Positions 34,701 through 48,000 of a stretch of DNA of 64,000 nt are shown here, piece after piece. Position 1 is the stretch's first letter. Every line of letters begins with the position of its first letter. The notes beneath the pieces are model-generated. The model saw nothing but the letters and a program-made list of their open reading frames with translations. It was not told where the DNA came from and ran no database searches. A program made the position numbers and the translations under genes. Source of the DNA: Adineta steineri (taxonomy: Eukaryota > Rotifera > Eurotatoria > Adinetida > Adinetidae); NCBI GenBank assembly GCA_905250115.1, contig CAJNOI010000181.1:25984-89983 (forward strand). The letters run 5' to 3'.

Positions 34701-35966
34701 ATGAAGCACGATGTGTATATCACTGATGATGACGTATCAATTGACAATATAAAACCAGTCACAGATGTTTTGGTTGATGACAATGCTATACAAAATATTG
34801 ATCCTTTAATACAACCATTAATCGATACAGATGAATTACAAATTAAAAATGAAGTTAATAATAATATTGAAGAATTTAATAATCTTACTGAAAAATCAAC
34901 ATCAATTCTTTCACTTCATTCAATTCGACAAAGTCGAACTAAATCTTTTTCACAAGCAATGGGTCGATGTACTGGGATATTCTATGCACTCATTGGTTCA
35001 TCTCTTTTTACAAGTTCCGGTTTTATTATAAAACAGTTACGTGTTGACTTTTTTGATGCTTTAATGTGCCGATTTATAATTCAAACAATAATTCTTACTA
35101 TTTTTATTGTTCATAAGCGTTATAAAATACTTCATGGTTCAGTTAATTTAATTCTTTTACAAATTATTCGTGGAATATTTGCAGCATGTGGTTTGTTATT
35201 TTTTTATTTAAGTTATCGTTATATTCCATTACCAGATTTAACAACATTTCGATATACACAAATAATATGGACAGCAATTATAGCGATGATTATTTTTCGT
35301 GAACGTATATCGATACCAACAGTAATTGCTATTATATTAACATTTATTGGTGTTATATGTGTTGCTCAACCAACATTTTTATTTGGTAATACTGTAAAAT
35401 TATCAAATAAGAATGTAACAATCCATAGAAAACATGATGATGTTGATTATGAATCAGATAAATCTTATCGATTTCTTGGTCTTTGTCTTGCATTACTATG
35501 CGCACTTTCAATATCGAGCAGTATTGTACTTAATAAAAAATTATTAGTATTAAAAATTCCACAAAGTGTACTTATGTTTCAATTTTCATTGTTATGCTTA
35601 ATTTTACTTAGTATGAATCAAATACGTAATCATTTTATTCTTAATAAACATTCACATCAATCAATGTTTACGTGGCAATTTGCTGTTGCTGCATCTGTTT
35701 CATTAATACAATTATTATCATCAACAGTAACACAAAAAGCAATTAAACTTGAACATCCATCAATTGTATCTGTCGTTCAATCATCAGATATCTTATTTGC
35801 TATTGTACTTCAAAATTTCATTGCAAATGAAAAATCAAATTGGTTAGTTATACTTGGTTCGGGATTAGTTACAACAAGTATTGTTCTCGTAGGAATTCAT
35901 AAGATATGGAATGATAGAAAAAAAATACAAGGCGAAGAAACAAAGAATAATAATCCAAAAATATAA
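34701..35966 (+). CDS. SLC35G/EamA-type transporter, copy 2
   Basis: Intronless, 421 residues, ATG 34701 to TAA 35964-35966. Same architecture as the upstream copy: a soluble N-terminus with a DPLIQPLIDTDEL element (compare DPLVQPLNDHDGL), then about ten membrane helices. It shares PLPDLTTFRYTQIIWTA, FRERISIPTVIA, GVICVAQPTFLF and EHPSIVSVVQSSDILFAIVL. The signature blocks are highly conserved while the loops differ widely, so the duplication is old and both copies appear under constraint. Substrate unknown. The stop is followed by AT-rich DNA. Confidence 0.8.
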   Translation: MKHDVYITDDDVSIDNIKPVTDVLVDDNAIQNIDPLIQPLIDTDELQIKNEVNNNIEEFNNLTEKSTSILSLHSIRQSRTKSFSQAMGRCTGIFYALIGSSLFTSSGFIIKQLRVDFFDALMCRFIIQTIILTIFIVHKRYKILHGSVNLILLQIIRGIFAACGLLFFYLSYRYIPLPDLTTFRYTQIIWTAIIAMIIFRERISIPTVIAIILTFIGVICVAQPTFLFGNTVKLSNKNVTIHRKHDDVDYESDKSYRFLGLCLALLCALSISSSIVLNKKLLVLKIPQSVLMFQFSLLCLILLSMNQIRNHFILNKHSHQSMFTWQFAVAASVSLIQLLSSTVTQKAIKLEHPSIVSVVQSSDILFAIVLQNFIANEKSNWLVILGSGLVTTSIVLVGIHKIWNDRKKIQGEETKNNNPKI

Positions 35967-36677
35967 AAATAGATATCTTTTTCTTTCTTATTTTTAATCA
36001 TGCAAAAATTTAAATTTCATCTACCTGTTATAAAATTTTAATTGTTAAATAATATTACCGTTTGAATGTTAAAAGTTCGTAAATTTCTAAATAAATAAAA
36101 AATATTTTTTATACAAAAGTTCCGTAGGAAAAATCTTTGCTACAAGAAAAATAGAATCAAACTCATTTCATATGTATTTAAAGTATTAAAATTGTCAACA
36201 TTATTATCTCCATGATATTATCAAGACTAACAGATGTCTTGAATAAACCCTTGTCGTAAAATAAAATAAGCGGAGTTAATCAGTCAATGTCATTTAAGGT
36301 TTTCTTTTCTGAAATTGATGGACATTTCTGTTTCTGATAAATAAATTATAAAATTATTTTCTCACAACATACCAATATTAACTTCTATGAAAACATTATT
36401 CATCTTATTATTTTCAAAAAAAATGAATGTAAACATTATTGTCATTTGTATATGATAATATAATCTTCTAAGAAACAATCTAGAATATATTAGATGCCAA
36501 AATTTATTTTAATTAAAATCATTAACACTAAACTATCAAAATTTATTATAATTAAAACACATGACTAAAAGAAAAACGAGATTTTAAAGACATACTGATA
36601 CAAAGAAGAAAAAAAAGAAAAACGATTCAAATAAGATAAATGACAAATAGCATTAAATAAAAGCACACATAAAATAT
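35967..36677. other. Gene-free spacer between SLC35G copy 2 and kindlin
   Basis: Convergent intergenic DNA holding the 3' flanks of both genes. AT-rich, with no open frames of note, hairpin element or RNA gene recognised. Confidence 0.45.
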
Positions 36678-39600
36678 TTACATATAAGCAGCTGTAAGTC
36701 TTTGAAAAAGAGTTTCCTGTTGAAGTAAATCATTATTATCAGACATTGTTGCTGTTGATCGCATAGCCAAAAAGATATATGCACCAATAAATTCATGTAT
36801 ACATTTACTCTCAATACCATATAATGGTAAAAAATGTATTGTTTCACCATCAAATTCAATTGTAACTAATTTATTTTCCCAATTAACATTCCATGAACGC
36901 ATTCGTGATATCCACCATGTTTTTAATATATCACCTGTCATTGTCATACGTAAAAGACGATTTGATGCAATACCAAGTAATTCCTATAGAATAATTTCAA
37001 ACAAAAAACAACTATTATAAAAGAATAATGAAATTTTTGTTTTATACTTCTTTTTTATTTGATTCTTTAAATTTAACAACAAATGTTGTTATACCAAATT
37101 CAGGTAAAGCTTGCCAAACTTTGATATAACGTAATTTAGCTTCTATACAATCTAAATTACTAACAGTTGCATGTGCTTCAAGGATACGTTCAGTCAACTA
37201 AAATTTAAGTAACACAGATGTGAAAACATATTCAATTATTATAAATAAATTCAAAGAATTGAAAAACAACCATACATGAATTATTATACGAAAATATTCA
37301 ACTACTAATGAATGATAATTTATGCAATAAGTTAAATTATCATATAATTACATTCATTATCTATAATTATCTCACAAAAATAAGATCTATTAAATAATAT
37401 AATTATCTATTATCACTGAGAATCTAGCTATATTTAATATAATGAGAAAATCGTTGTTTTTTTATGTCTATTGATTAGAAACTCTCAGATCTAGGTTGAT
37501 AAATCTCAACATCGGAGTAATATAAACACTTGATAGATTTTAATATCGAATAAAGATTATTCTTAATAATATTCTTTAGAGTTTTTATTAATTATCATTA
37601 CAATTGATATTATAATGTATGCATCGCATCTGACATGAATATAAAAGTCTCTAATAATCATGCCTACGTAATGCATTATACTATATGGAAATGCCTTTGG
37701 CGATGATTCATAGATATATATTATATCGAATCCATCGCTCTAAATATTTCCAAAATTAATTTTATCTGAGACAGAAAAAAACTAACCTGTTTTGTTTTAT
37801 ATTTTTTAACGAATTTTGTTGATACGAAATTTTCTGGTTGTATATCAAATTTAATTTTTTGATGATTTGTTATCGATGATGATGATGATGATGGTCGTTG
37901 CATATGAAGTAAAGCTAATATTGATTCACGTTCAGTTTCATAAGATGGTTCACTTATTGATCGACCTTTTGATGCAAGACGAAAAGCAGCCATCCATTTT
38001 GCATATTGTTCTACCTACGAAATAAACAAAAACACTACTTGAAATTTAAATAAAAAATTTAAACATACAGTTGAACAACGAATTATTGTTTCATTCATTC
38101 CATCAATTGATGGTATCAATAAACGAATAGCATATTTTTTTGATGAAATATTCACATCCGGAAGTATTTCACAACCTTTCAATGGTATTTTTTCAATAGG
38201 TACACTACGTTGTTGACATTCATTTGTATAATAAGTTAATTGTGTATCTCGTATAACAAACCAATAACGTTTAAAAGTTTTTAATGTAAATCGACGTGGT
38301 TTAAAAAGACGTAAATAATCACTTAATTCATCATTTAATGAAAATTGATGTATTAATGAATTTGTTGATTTATTTTTCGTTGTTTTTGTTCCTAAAAGTG
38401 AATCTTGTAAACGTTCAAGTGCACGATCAATATCATAATCATTTCCATTATCATATTCATGACCAATATCATCATTTGAACACATAAATGTTGATGTGGA
38501 TGAAACTTGAGATGAATGAATTTGAATTTGTAACTAAATTTAAAAATAAGATTTATTTTCTTTAATAATTAAAGTTAATATTTATCAAATTGGCAAAAAA
38601 CGTTAGCTAGTAAGTTAAGCGTAAAAAGGAAAATGATCTTGATTAGAGGTGTAAACCGTTGTTATCCTTGTAAGAATTCATTGAAAAATTTCTTCATTAT
38701 TGATAAATTGGCTTACATCTCTATTCTTGGTTGAAAGGTAAAGCGCATATAATGCTAAGGATGAGTATAATAATAGGTAAAGCTAATTCATATTACCTTA
38801 CCTTAAATAACTCTGCCTTGATTTGTATAAAACACTAATTAGAATCTCTTTCTATAGAGTATGAACTATGAAAATATGCGTAACGTCTATGTTTTTTGTC
38901 TCATTATTATAAATATATAGATTTTCTATTTACTTGTAATGCAGCAAAAGTCATCATTTCTTCATCTGTACAGTCAATATCTTCACTTAAAATTGACCAT
39001 TTGGCTTGTTCATATAATTGATTTAATCTTATTGCATCAAACTAAATGACATAAATAAATATATGAATATGAATTAAACAATTTTCTTTTTTCTGTACTT
39101 TCGGATTAAGATCATAAAATGTAAAATATTTAAAACGTAATAAAACTAAATCATTTTCAACTGTATTTTGTTCCATGATTGATCGTGATGAATCATACCA
39201 TAAACTATTTAATAGAGATTTTTCAATAATATTTATCGGTCGTATTAATTGTGGTAAAATATTTTTTATTGGAGTTATTGGTGTTTGAGCAAGATTTTCA
39301 TCACCATTTAACTCTAAATTATTCAATGATTTCGATAGATTTGTTACTGAACGTTGATGATGATTATTTATTGATGAATCCTTTTGAAAAAGAAAGATTT
39401 ATTTTTCGAATTATTAGAAATAATTCTTACTATTCTATCGATTGCTGCAGTTGATCGAAGTTTTGGTGTTGTTGGAGAAAATAATGTTGATAAAGTTGAT
39501 GTATTATTTGCTAATGAATCACCCATAGAATTATGTCGATTAAGTGTACCGATATTATGTCGTCGACGACGAGGTGATGTACGACGTTCATGAATTCCAT

Positions 39601-40138
39601 TCATATTTTGTATACGAGATGAACGTACAAGTGATAATTCTTCAGCATGACGAATTCCTTAAAATGAATAGGAAAATTTAATTTGAAATTTTCTCAAAGA
39701 TTATTTAGTTTCATACCAAGATCTTTACAAAGTTTACAAACAGCAGCAAAAACTGACACTGAAAAATCTGCATTTATTGATAAAATACGTAAATCGGGTA
39801 ATTGTAAACGAATAGTCTTATGCATGCTTGTAAAATTAAGTTGAGCATCCGATTGTACACCATATTGATCAAGTGTCCATTTCGTATTGATTAACCAAAT
39901 ATTTGCTTTTGGCCACCAAAGTGCATAATCAGAAAAATCTTGAGATATATCTAAATATTAATTTATAAAAAACAAAAAAAACGTTTTTTTTTCGAAAGAA
40001 CAAACCAAGACGATTAACAAGTTGAACCATAACCGATCCAATTGTCATCGAACCATTGACAACAACAATAGTTGAATCAATTGTTAAACTCCATGATAAT
40101 GATTTAGGTACTGATCGTTGATTTAGTGAAGTAGGCAT
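36678..40138 (-). CDS. FERMT: Kindlin (fermitin family integrin activator)
   Basis: Multi-exon gene from ATG 40138 ([20 protein letters not shown]) to TAA 36678. F0 and F1 regions: [15 protein letters not shown], then [33 protein letters not shown] and the ELSLVRSS linker. F2: [25 protein letters not shown] and [14 protein letters not shown]. An inserted PH domain follows ([20 protein letters not shown]). Further on are [35 protein letters not shown] and the F3/PTB domain ([50 protein letters not shown]). The protein binds integrin-beta tails at adhesion sites. A TTTTAG acceptor (exon edge 40167) precedes the ATG by 29 nt. Introns at ~37200-37785 and ~38535-38932 are long but empty. The F1 loop is Arg/Ser-rich. 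Divergent from NTF2. Confidence 0.9.
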
Positions 40139-40528
40139 AACGTAATATATATTATCTTGCTTACTCACTAAAATCAAACAATGAACAGTATTCAATTTAT
40201 ATTAGTTAGAACTATTGATGTTACAAACAACCAATCAGAGTTGATCTATTCATTATTATATTATTTCTGCCTCCTATCAAATAAATGTTTTTTTTCTAGA
40301 AAAAATTTTTTATATTAATAAAGTTAGAAATTTATCTGAAAATAAAATAAATCATCATAAGAATTTATTTTATTGTGGAATTATTCTCATAATTTTATGT
40401 ATGGTTATTGAGCCTCATTCATAGAATTTACAACGGACTATAGTGTCTTTCTCTTTTTGTTTCTTCTTCTTCTTCTTCGTTTTATTTTTGTGATATTCAT
40501 TCTATATCATTTCAGATTTATTATAATC

Positions 40529-41025
40529 ATGAGTGATTTTAAAGCTATTGGCAAGGCTTTCATTGATTTTTATTATAGTAAATTTGATCAAGGTCCACGT
40601 GAAGGTGTAGCAGCACTATATGTAAATATGAGACTTTCTTTCTTTGTTTTTGTTCTTTCATTATTAATTATTAATTTTAAAGGAACCAGTCAATGGCATG
40701 ATGAATTTTAATAATGTTGATTTTGCTAAAGGTGCACAAGAAATAGCTGAAAAATTACGTTCATTGACATTTCAAACAATAAGTCATACAGTGTCAACCA
40801 TGGATATTCAACCAACATATGATAATTGTATTATGATTGTTGTTACCGGTGGTCTTAAAGTAATTTAATTTTGTATATATATATATGTATGTATATATGA
40901 AGTATATTTCTATATAGGCAGATAATGATCCACCAATGCAATTTACTGAAACGTTTCTATTACGTTTTATTAATAATTCATGGCTTGTAATCAACAACGT
41001 TTTTCGTCTTATTCTTCATGGTTGA
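40529..41025 (+). CDS. NUTF2: Nuclear transport factor 2
   Basis: Three exons in phase (40529-40621, 40683-40859, 40918-41025) encode 125 residues, close to the usual 127. MSDFKAIGKAFIDFYYSKFD, AQEIAEKLRSLTFQTISHTV, DIQPTYDNCIMIVVTGGLKA, DNDPPMQFTETFLLRFINNS and the NNVFRLILHG end cover the whole NTF2 fold. NTF2 dimers carry RanGDP into the nucleus. A strong CATTTCAG acceptor at 40515 lies 13 nt before the ATG with no upstream exon visible, preceded by a pyrimidine tract (40441-40490). It shares a ~390-bp upstream region with kindlin. Confidence 0.92.
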
Positions 41026-42051
41026 ACAAAAAATAAAAACAATTTTTTTTACTTTAGTATAATTAGTATCTATTCAGAAACAAAAGAATAAAACTATCAT
41101 TTAAGAAATACTTAAAAAATCTTGTTGATTTATAATTTATTTAAAAACAAAAAAAACTAATCTACTTTCATTTATTTATATTTACATTCTCGATGTCAAA
41201 CATAATCATATATTTATTGAAAATTTCGTTTACACGGACTGTCATAATTAATCTTCATCAAAGAATTTTTTCTTATCGTAAGAAACTATTTATAGTTAAG
41301 AATATTTAATAACGTATTACACAGGAAAATGTATGTAATGATATATATTTTCGTACTCTAACGTTCCGATGATCTAATCAATGAGTGTATTCTTAGCAGG
41401 AAAAAAATGATTTTCCTAGAAGTGTCATATTTATGGAAAAGAACATTTTTTTTCCTTTATTATAATCATTAGTTTATAATAAACTAGGAACATAAAAAAG
41501 CATGTATCATCTCATGTCAAGATATTTGAAATTATTGTTATATAATGGAACTTTTCTAAAATTAGAAGATAATGAACGTGCCTAAACTTTCAACAAGGCT
41601 TATTGATAATGCACCACGACATTCGATTGACCTTCAATATGAATATTTTGAGGAAAGACTTTTAAGTTGTTTAGCAAAGAATTATGACTCTTCATAGAGA
41701 AAAAAAAGAGTGTAGATGGTTACCATTGTTTAGCGTATTCTCTATTATAGCAGCATCATACTAATCACTTTATAGGTTTTGTTCATGTTAAAAACAAACG
41801 TTATTGTAATATCATTTTCTTTTGTATTATGAAAGCAAAAAAGCAACAAATAGAAATTGATCTAAGAAAATGACTCGAAAGCAATGTTTTTTTATATTAC
41901 AAATATTCTTACAAAAAAGAAGCGTACAGTTTGAAAATAACAATAGTTTATTTATTAATGACGAAAAAAAAAATACAAATTGTTCATCAATTTAACTTGA
42001 TAAGAAATTCATTGTAAATTATTCACTTATCGAATGTCATGACGTAATATT
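41026..42051. other. Gene-free AT-rich stretch
   Basis: One kilobase between the NTF2 stop and the stop of the CCLL-tail exon. No open frame, hairpin element, repeat array or RNA gene was recognised; it holds the 3' flanks of convergent genes. Confidence 0.45.
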
Positions 42052-42318
42052 TTATAATAAACAACAAATTTTTGTACGTTTTTCTTTTGTATGATGTCCT
42101 GTAGTTGGTGGATGTGGATTAATAACAACAACAGCTGGATCTTCACCACCACCCAGTAAACTAGTTGCACCTCCATGAGATACTTGATAATGATGTCCTT
42201 TACTTTGTCCAGGATTGCTTATTGCTGTACCACCGGTAGCAATACTATTTTTTTTCTGTTGCCCACGTTGTTTTTTCTTGAAAAATTCTTTACTTTGTGA
42301 TTTACTCATTGGATCAGG
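42052..42318 (-). CDS. Terminal exon encoding a basic, Gly/Pro-rich tail with a CaaX-like end
   Basis: Preceded by a good acceptor (TTTTTGTAG) at 42319-42320 and open in phase 0: PDPMSKSQSKEFFKKKQRGQ, then a Gly/His/Pro-rich stretch and the end KRTKICCLL. CCLL fits a CaaX prenylation box (Leu at the end favours geranylgeranyl), and the upstream KEKRTK would help membrane binding. It matches in phase the donor at 45003, 2.7 kb upstream on the same strand. I therefore infer it is the last exon of the NACHT-WD40 gene; it is kept separate because that join spans a whole GPCR gene. The alternative is an independent 85-residue gene starting at ATG 42309. Confidence 0.55.
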   Translation of the reverse strand, partial: PDPMSKSQSKEFFKKKQRGQQKKNSIATGGTAISNPGQSKGHHYQVSHGGATSLLGGGEDPAVVVINPHPPTTGHHTKEKRTKICCLL

Positions 42319-42413
42319 CTACAAAAAGAAAATAAAATTCAACAAATAACTTCACTTAAACTAATTAAAGAATATCTGTAGAAAAAAAAACGAAAAACAA
42401 AAACGAAACGATC

Positions 42414-43961
42414 CTAAACAATATCGCTTTTTCTATCTAAATCATGCGTAACTAAATTATTTAATGGTACTGGCATAGTTTTATATTGTGATTCAAAACA
42501 AGATGAACTATGTCGTTTAACAAGACCAGTTTGATCAGAATTTTGTTTTCCAATCAACGGATTAAGTCTTGTACGTGATGATGAAAAAGAATTATATGGA
42601 TGTTGTTTGGCATAAACACAACGATGATATGATGTATGATAAGAAAGTTTTTGAGGTTGTAATGAATGTAATGAATTTTTAACTCCAGAATTACCACCAC
42701 CGCAACTACTTGTTGAATCTTGTAATGGAACACTTTCATGTTGTTGCTGTTGTTGTTGTGTTTGGGAATGAATCATATGTGAAGCACCATTTGAACAACT
42801 TAATTCACTAAGACGTCTTGAATCACTTGATGTCCAATCGGAGAATCGTCGTCGAAAAATAAGAAATAAAAATTCATATAAAACTTTTTTTAATTCACGA
42901 CGAAATAATTCTCCAGTAAATGTATAAAAATAAAATCCACAACCATGATCAAGATATAATAGAAATCTCATAATACCATCGGATAAAATTAAATATTTTT
43001 TTTTATATTTTAAATATGGTTCAATAACAGAAAATACTCGTAATGGAAATGTTAATAATAAAAAAAGAAATGTTGAAACAAATAAAATATATGCTAATTG
43101 TGTATCACGTGGTGAACGTGTTTGTCTTAAACCTAATTGTTTCATTAATATATGAGATTTACATACAGAATAAACAACAGTTGCATTAGCTATTAAAATA
43201 ATAATAAATGGTATTAAAGAATTTATTATGAAATCCATCCATGAAAAATAAAATGTTAGAAAATGATCATATGGTTCAACAGGTGGCCGTATTAAATTTG
43301 AACTACACATAATTAATAATTTTTTTTCCGTGTCATTATTTTGAAATCGATAATTTCGTTGTTCAGATCCGAAAAATATTAAATAATGAATATTAAGAAA
43401 AAATAAAACAGTTGATATTATAATTAATGTACAATATGAATGTTTATGACTAAAAATGTTTTGATTCCAAACAATACGTCTTGTAACAGCAGCACGTTCA
43501 AGTGATATAACACATAGAATCCAAACGGCACAATGTGAAAAATAATTTGTTATAAATTTATATGTTCGACATATATAAATTGAACGTTGTAGAAAATAGG
43601 ATTGAAATGAATAACGTATTATAAGACGAATACAATTCAATGTAATTAATATTAAATCCTAAAAATTAAAACTAAATAACTTTTGTATGTTAAAATGAAT
43701 AAAAGAAAAAACTAAAAGAAATTAATACTATATATTTACCATAAAACTTTCTGCAACAAATAATATTGAACAACCATATTTTTGAAATTTTTTTCTTGTA
43801 AATATTAATATTGTTAATAATGAACCAATAAAACCAAATGGGAATAATAACCATGGATAAATACGATGAAAACGTATGACATATTTAATCACAGTATCAT
43901 TGGACAAATTTGATGTTGATGGTGAATACAAATCATAATATTCAAAATGTTCGATATTCAT
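42414..43961 (-). CDS. Class A (rhodopsin-like) GPCR, peptide-receptor type
   Basis: Two exons in phase (43961-43740, 43658-42414) encode 488 residues. The N-terminus has an N-glycosylation sequon (NLSNDT) before TM1 (WLLFPFGFIGSLLTILIF). Seven hydrophobic segments follow. The DRY equivalent after TM3 reads ERAAV (CVISLERAAVTRR), and a Cys before TM3 (SIYICRTY) can pair with ECL2 (LLIMCSSN). TM7 (DHGCGFYFYTFTGELFRREL) has no NPxxY motif, common in invertebrate orphan receptors. The ~150-residue tail is Ser/Gln-rich with a poly-Gln run. Ligand unknown; FMRFamide-receptor-like families are possible. It may be nested in an intron of the NACHT-WD40 gene, on the same strand. Confidence 0.83.
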
Positions 43962-45003
43962 TCTTATATTATTATTTATATCTGATCTTATCTATACATA
44001 CAGACTTTTTCTTTATATCCATATAAAAATAATACAAGGTTAGATTAAGTCAAGATTCTTCTTCTTTATGTATCCATCGACACTCAATGTCTTAGTATTA
44101 TGTTTATATTTTTCTTTTTATTGTCGTTTCTGTCAATACCCCATATAGAGAGATTTCTTTTTGTCTTGCTCAATCATACTGAAAAAATATTTTTCTTAGT
44201 CTAATAAACAGCTTTATTCCGGGATAAATAGTACAACGATTTTATTATATTTAGTTTTATCTAATTACTTCAAGCTTCTCTCTTTCTTGTCTATTTCTAG
44301 ATAAAGAATAAAGATAGGAAAACATTCATGTTCGTCATAGAGAAAAAAATAAATATATATCGAAAGACACCTCTGTTAATAATAGAGAACGACGTTTTGA
44401 CAATAAAGAAACGTGTTATGTTTCTCGTCTACTCAGAAATATAGGGATAAATCGGAAAGAAAAACATGTAGTAAATGCAGTTTATCATCAAGAATAACAC
44501 GATATTAATGCTAACATGTCCTACTTAATTGCATAGTAATAATAAGTCAACAGAAGTATATACGAGTATATGAACGCATCCCTTGACATCTTCATATAAA
44601 TATTCTAAACTTATGCTGTCATTGTCAATGACGTCGTTACCCTTTTTTTGTTGTCTGCAAGGCATAGTTCTTTTTGTCATGCCTTAATTAATGGTAATTG
44701 TATGACTTATTGTATAGTTTTTTTTTCTTCTTTTATATTAATTGATCAAATATATATGACATGACGTTATCTTGTCTCTCTACATGACACATTCATATAG
44801 ATTTAATATACAAAATACGCAACAAAATATATAATCATTGATATTCTCAACATGTAACTGTCAAACATGTCGATGATTAGATTCCGATTGAATATTTGTT
44901 TGACAATAATTTCAATCTCAAGCTGAGAAAAGATTTTTCTTCATTCCATCAGGAAGTACAAAAAGACATAACTAATAACAGACAAAAAAACACATCAACT
45001 TAC
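43962..45003. other. AT-rich DNA upstream of the GPCR (probable NACHT-WD40 intron)
   Basis: No coding frames with family resemblance. The stretch contains the GPCR promoter and, if the distal exon join is right, is part of the last intron of the NACHT-WD40 gene. The donor at its upper edge (GTAAGTTGATG on the minus strand, from 45003) is strong. If not spliced, the upstream frame ends three codons later in VS-stop. Confidence 0.45.
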
Positions 45004-48000
45004 AAGTATTGGCTCAACAACTACTTGATCAGTTTTTGAATTATGTCGTGAATCTGTTAACATACTTGCATCTTTCGGATAAAGTAACGGTTTTGGTTTA
45101 ATTGGTAATATAGTATTGGATGTATCAGAAAACACTTGAAAGAAAAAATATATTTTATTTTTTTCCAAGATATTCAGAACAATATACTCTGACTATGACG
45201 TTGTGCCATTTTACCTGCATCACTTGATGATATATTAAAAAGGCTAAGCATAGCAACACATGGTGTATTTTGTAGAATTGCCGCAAAACGAACTATGATA
45301 AAAACAAAAGGAATGCAGAAAGATTCAATTGATTTTTCTTACTTCCACTCTGTGAAACATTTAATTTAACGAGAGTATGATTGAAATAAAACGTTGCTAT
45401 ATAAGTGCCTGTTATAGTAGACCAAACTGAAAGAAGACCATCTTGGGAAGCTGAAAAACCAATGAATAAATATAAAAATTAAATTAAAAAGTTTAATTTA
45501 TTAACCTGTAATCGCAATATTGCCATCAGTAGTTAATGAAACAAAAACAATGGCAGTTTTATGTCTAAGAAGTTTATGTACAACAGCACCTAGAATAAGT
45601 TTTTTAGAAAAAAAAGATATTGAGATAGAGATTTGAGAAATCTGTACCGTCTACAAATGACCATAGTATTGCTTGACCATCTTTGTCACCGGTTAAAACA
45701 TGTTTTCCATCTTCACTTATAGCAACAGCTGTAATTGATTGTTCATGTTCAACCAAAACCTTTTAATGCATACTTATAATTTTCTTTAAAAACTATTTCT
45801 TATTTTTACTTGTGTTAATTTTCCCGATGATAATTCCCATAATTTACAACTACAATCTTCACCACCTGTGATCAAATACTGTGAATCAGATCTAAAAGCT
45901 ATACACGTAATTTTTCCTTCTGTATGATCAATTGAACGGACAACACGTGCATCATCCAATGACCAAATTTTTAAACTAAATTTAATTTATTCATAAAGAA
46001 TTATATCATCAATTAAATAACACTTACATATTATCAGCATTTCCTGATACAACATATTTTCCATCGGGAGATACACCAAGCATTTTACATGGGACATTAT
46101 ACTAGCAAAAACAAAATTGCTTAATAATATATTTTGTAAAATATTAGCTTACTGAATCAATCAATTCACCCGTATTGGCCCACCATGTTTTGATGTAATT
46201 TTGTTCATCACTTGATAAAATCTTTCGATTATCTTCTAATATACGTAAATGTGATATTGAAGCGGAATGTTCCTGATATGGAAAAAAACAATTATTCAAA
46301 AGTACATAAAAATATCTTATTCTTTATTTACAGTAAATTCGGTAACAATTTCTCCCATTTCATTATCATAGACTTTAACAGTTGTATCTTTTGAACCAGA
46401 TAATGAAAATAGATATGAATGTGAAAGTGCAACTTGTGTTACAGGTGCACGATGTTCAACAATTTGTTCTGTAAGTTCTCCATCAATTAAATTATATAAT
46501 CGGACAATTCCAGCTGCACAACCAGCGATAGCAACATCACCTTCACGTGAAATCGATAATGACGTTATAGAATTTTGTGTTGATAATGGATCATCATTAG
46601 GAAAACCATTAAATTGTTGTTTAACATTTAATACATGTATTGCATTCTAAAAATTCATTAAATTATGTTTCATACCTATTATGAAAATAAAAAACAAACT
46701 TCGGCTGCTGAAAATAGAAAACAATCATCTGCAGATACATATAGATCAGTTACAGGTGAATCATGATGTGTTAATGTTCGAAGTAGAAGACGTGAACGAA
46801 AATTATAAACATAAACATATGTATTAACACAACCCACATAGCAACATATTGAATCTTGTGATATTGAAAGACTTGTTACCTATTGAGAAATTTCAAAGAA
46901 AAATTTAATGTATTTTCGGTGTTGTCTCAAAATCTGGAAAACTTTTGAAAAAAGATTCAACAGTTTATTTATCAAAGAAGCATGTGCAAGAAAGAAGAAA
47001 AACCATTTGATTTGAAGAAAGGTGACGTAGTTCACTTTTTACTAGCTACCAATAAAGAAAGTCCCACAAGATGTTCATCGCGATCGATCTCATCGCCCTC
47101 GCAATATTTGGCAACTAGGACTATGAAAGCTCAGGCTTAGTTCTTTTCAATTGGAACTGTCACACTTCTATTGGCAAGAGTTTTGATTTTAGCTAGAAGG
47201 TATGGGTGTGCATAAAGCATGGATACAAAACCCACACTCTCAAGGTGCACGTCTGTGCATATTTGCTAATAGAAGTGCAGAGCACAGTAAAGTAGAATGG
47301 CACTCGGTAGATGATAATCATAATTGACGTAGACAATCATAAATATTTATGAAAGAATATAATCATTCTCTTCTGTTATAATGATATCAGAAATTTTCCG
47401 GATTTCAAGACATATTCGTATTATCTCTCTCTTACTTCTGATGTATGTCCTTCAAGTCGATGAATATCACTACCAGTTACAAGTGATTTTACTTGAACTG
47501 ATGTATCATCACAAGCAATGATAATAAATGTATCATCAGCTGAAATAATCATATGCTTAATAGGCGATCCAATTGTATCAATAATATCAAGTAATTGCAT
47601 TCCACGAAAAGTCCATCGTTTTATTGTTTGATCACGTGATCCTAAAATAAGTATAGAATGAATATATTTATTGATTTTATAATAAAATAAATAAACCTGA
47701 AATTAAAATACTATCATCTTGTGTAAGAGCAATTCCAGTAACAGCATCTGTATGTTGTTCAATTGAATGTTCGATTTCACCTGTTTCAAGACGAAGTACA
47801 ATAATTAATCGATCACGTGAACCAGTTACAATATGTTCATTATTATGTGAAACAGTCATACAAAGTATATCATCTTGATGAACACTAAATTTAGAAAAAA
47901 AACGTTGTTTTCTTCTTTAAATTTCTTCTAAAAATTTACTTATAAGTATTTTCTAAATCACCCGAATTAAGATTAAATAATTTAATAGTTCGATCTAATG

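Noticed and set aside
40139..40195. Upstream extension of kindlin to 40195
   Set aside because: It would begin at a TTG codon upstream of a good splice acceptor (edge 40167); ATG 40138 fits the family N-terminus better.
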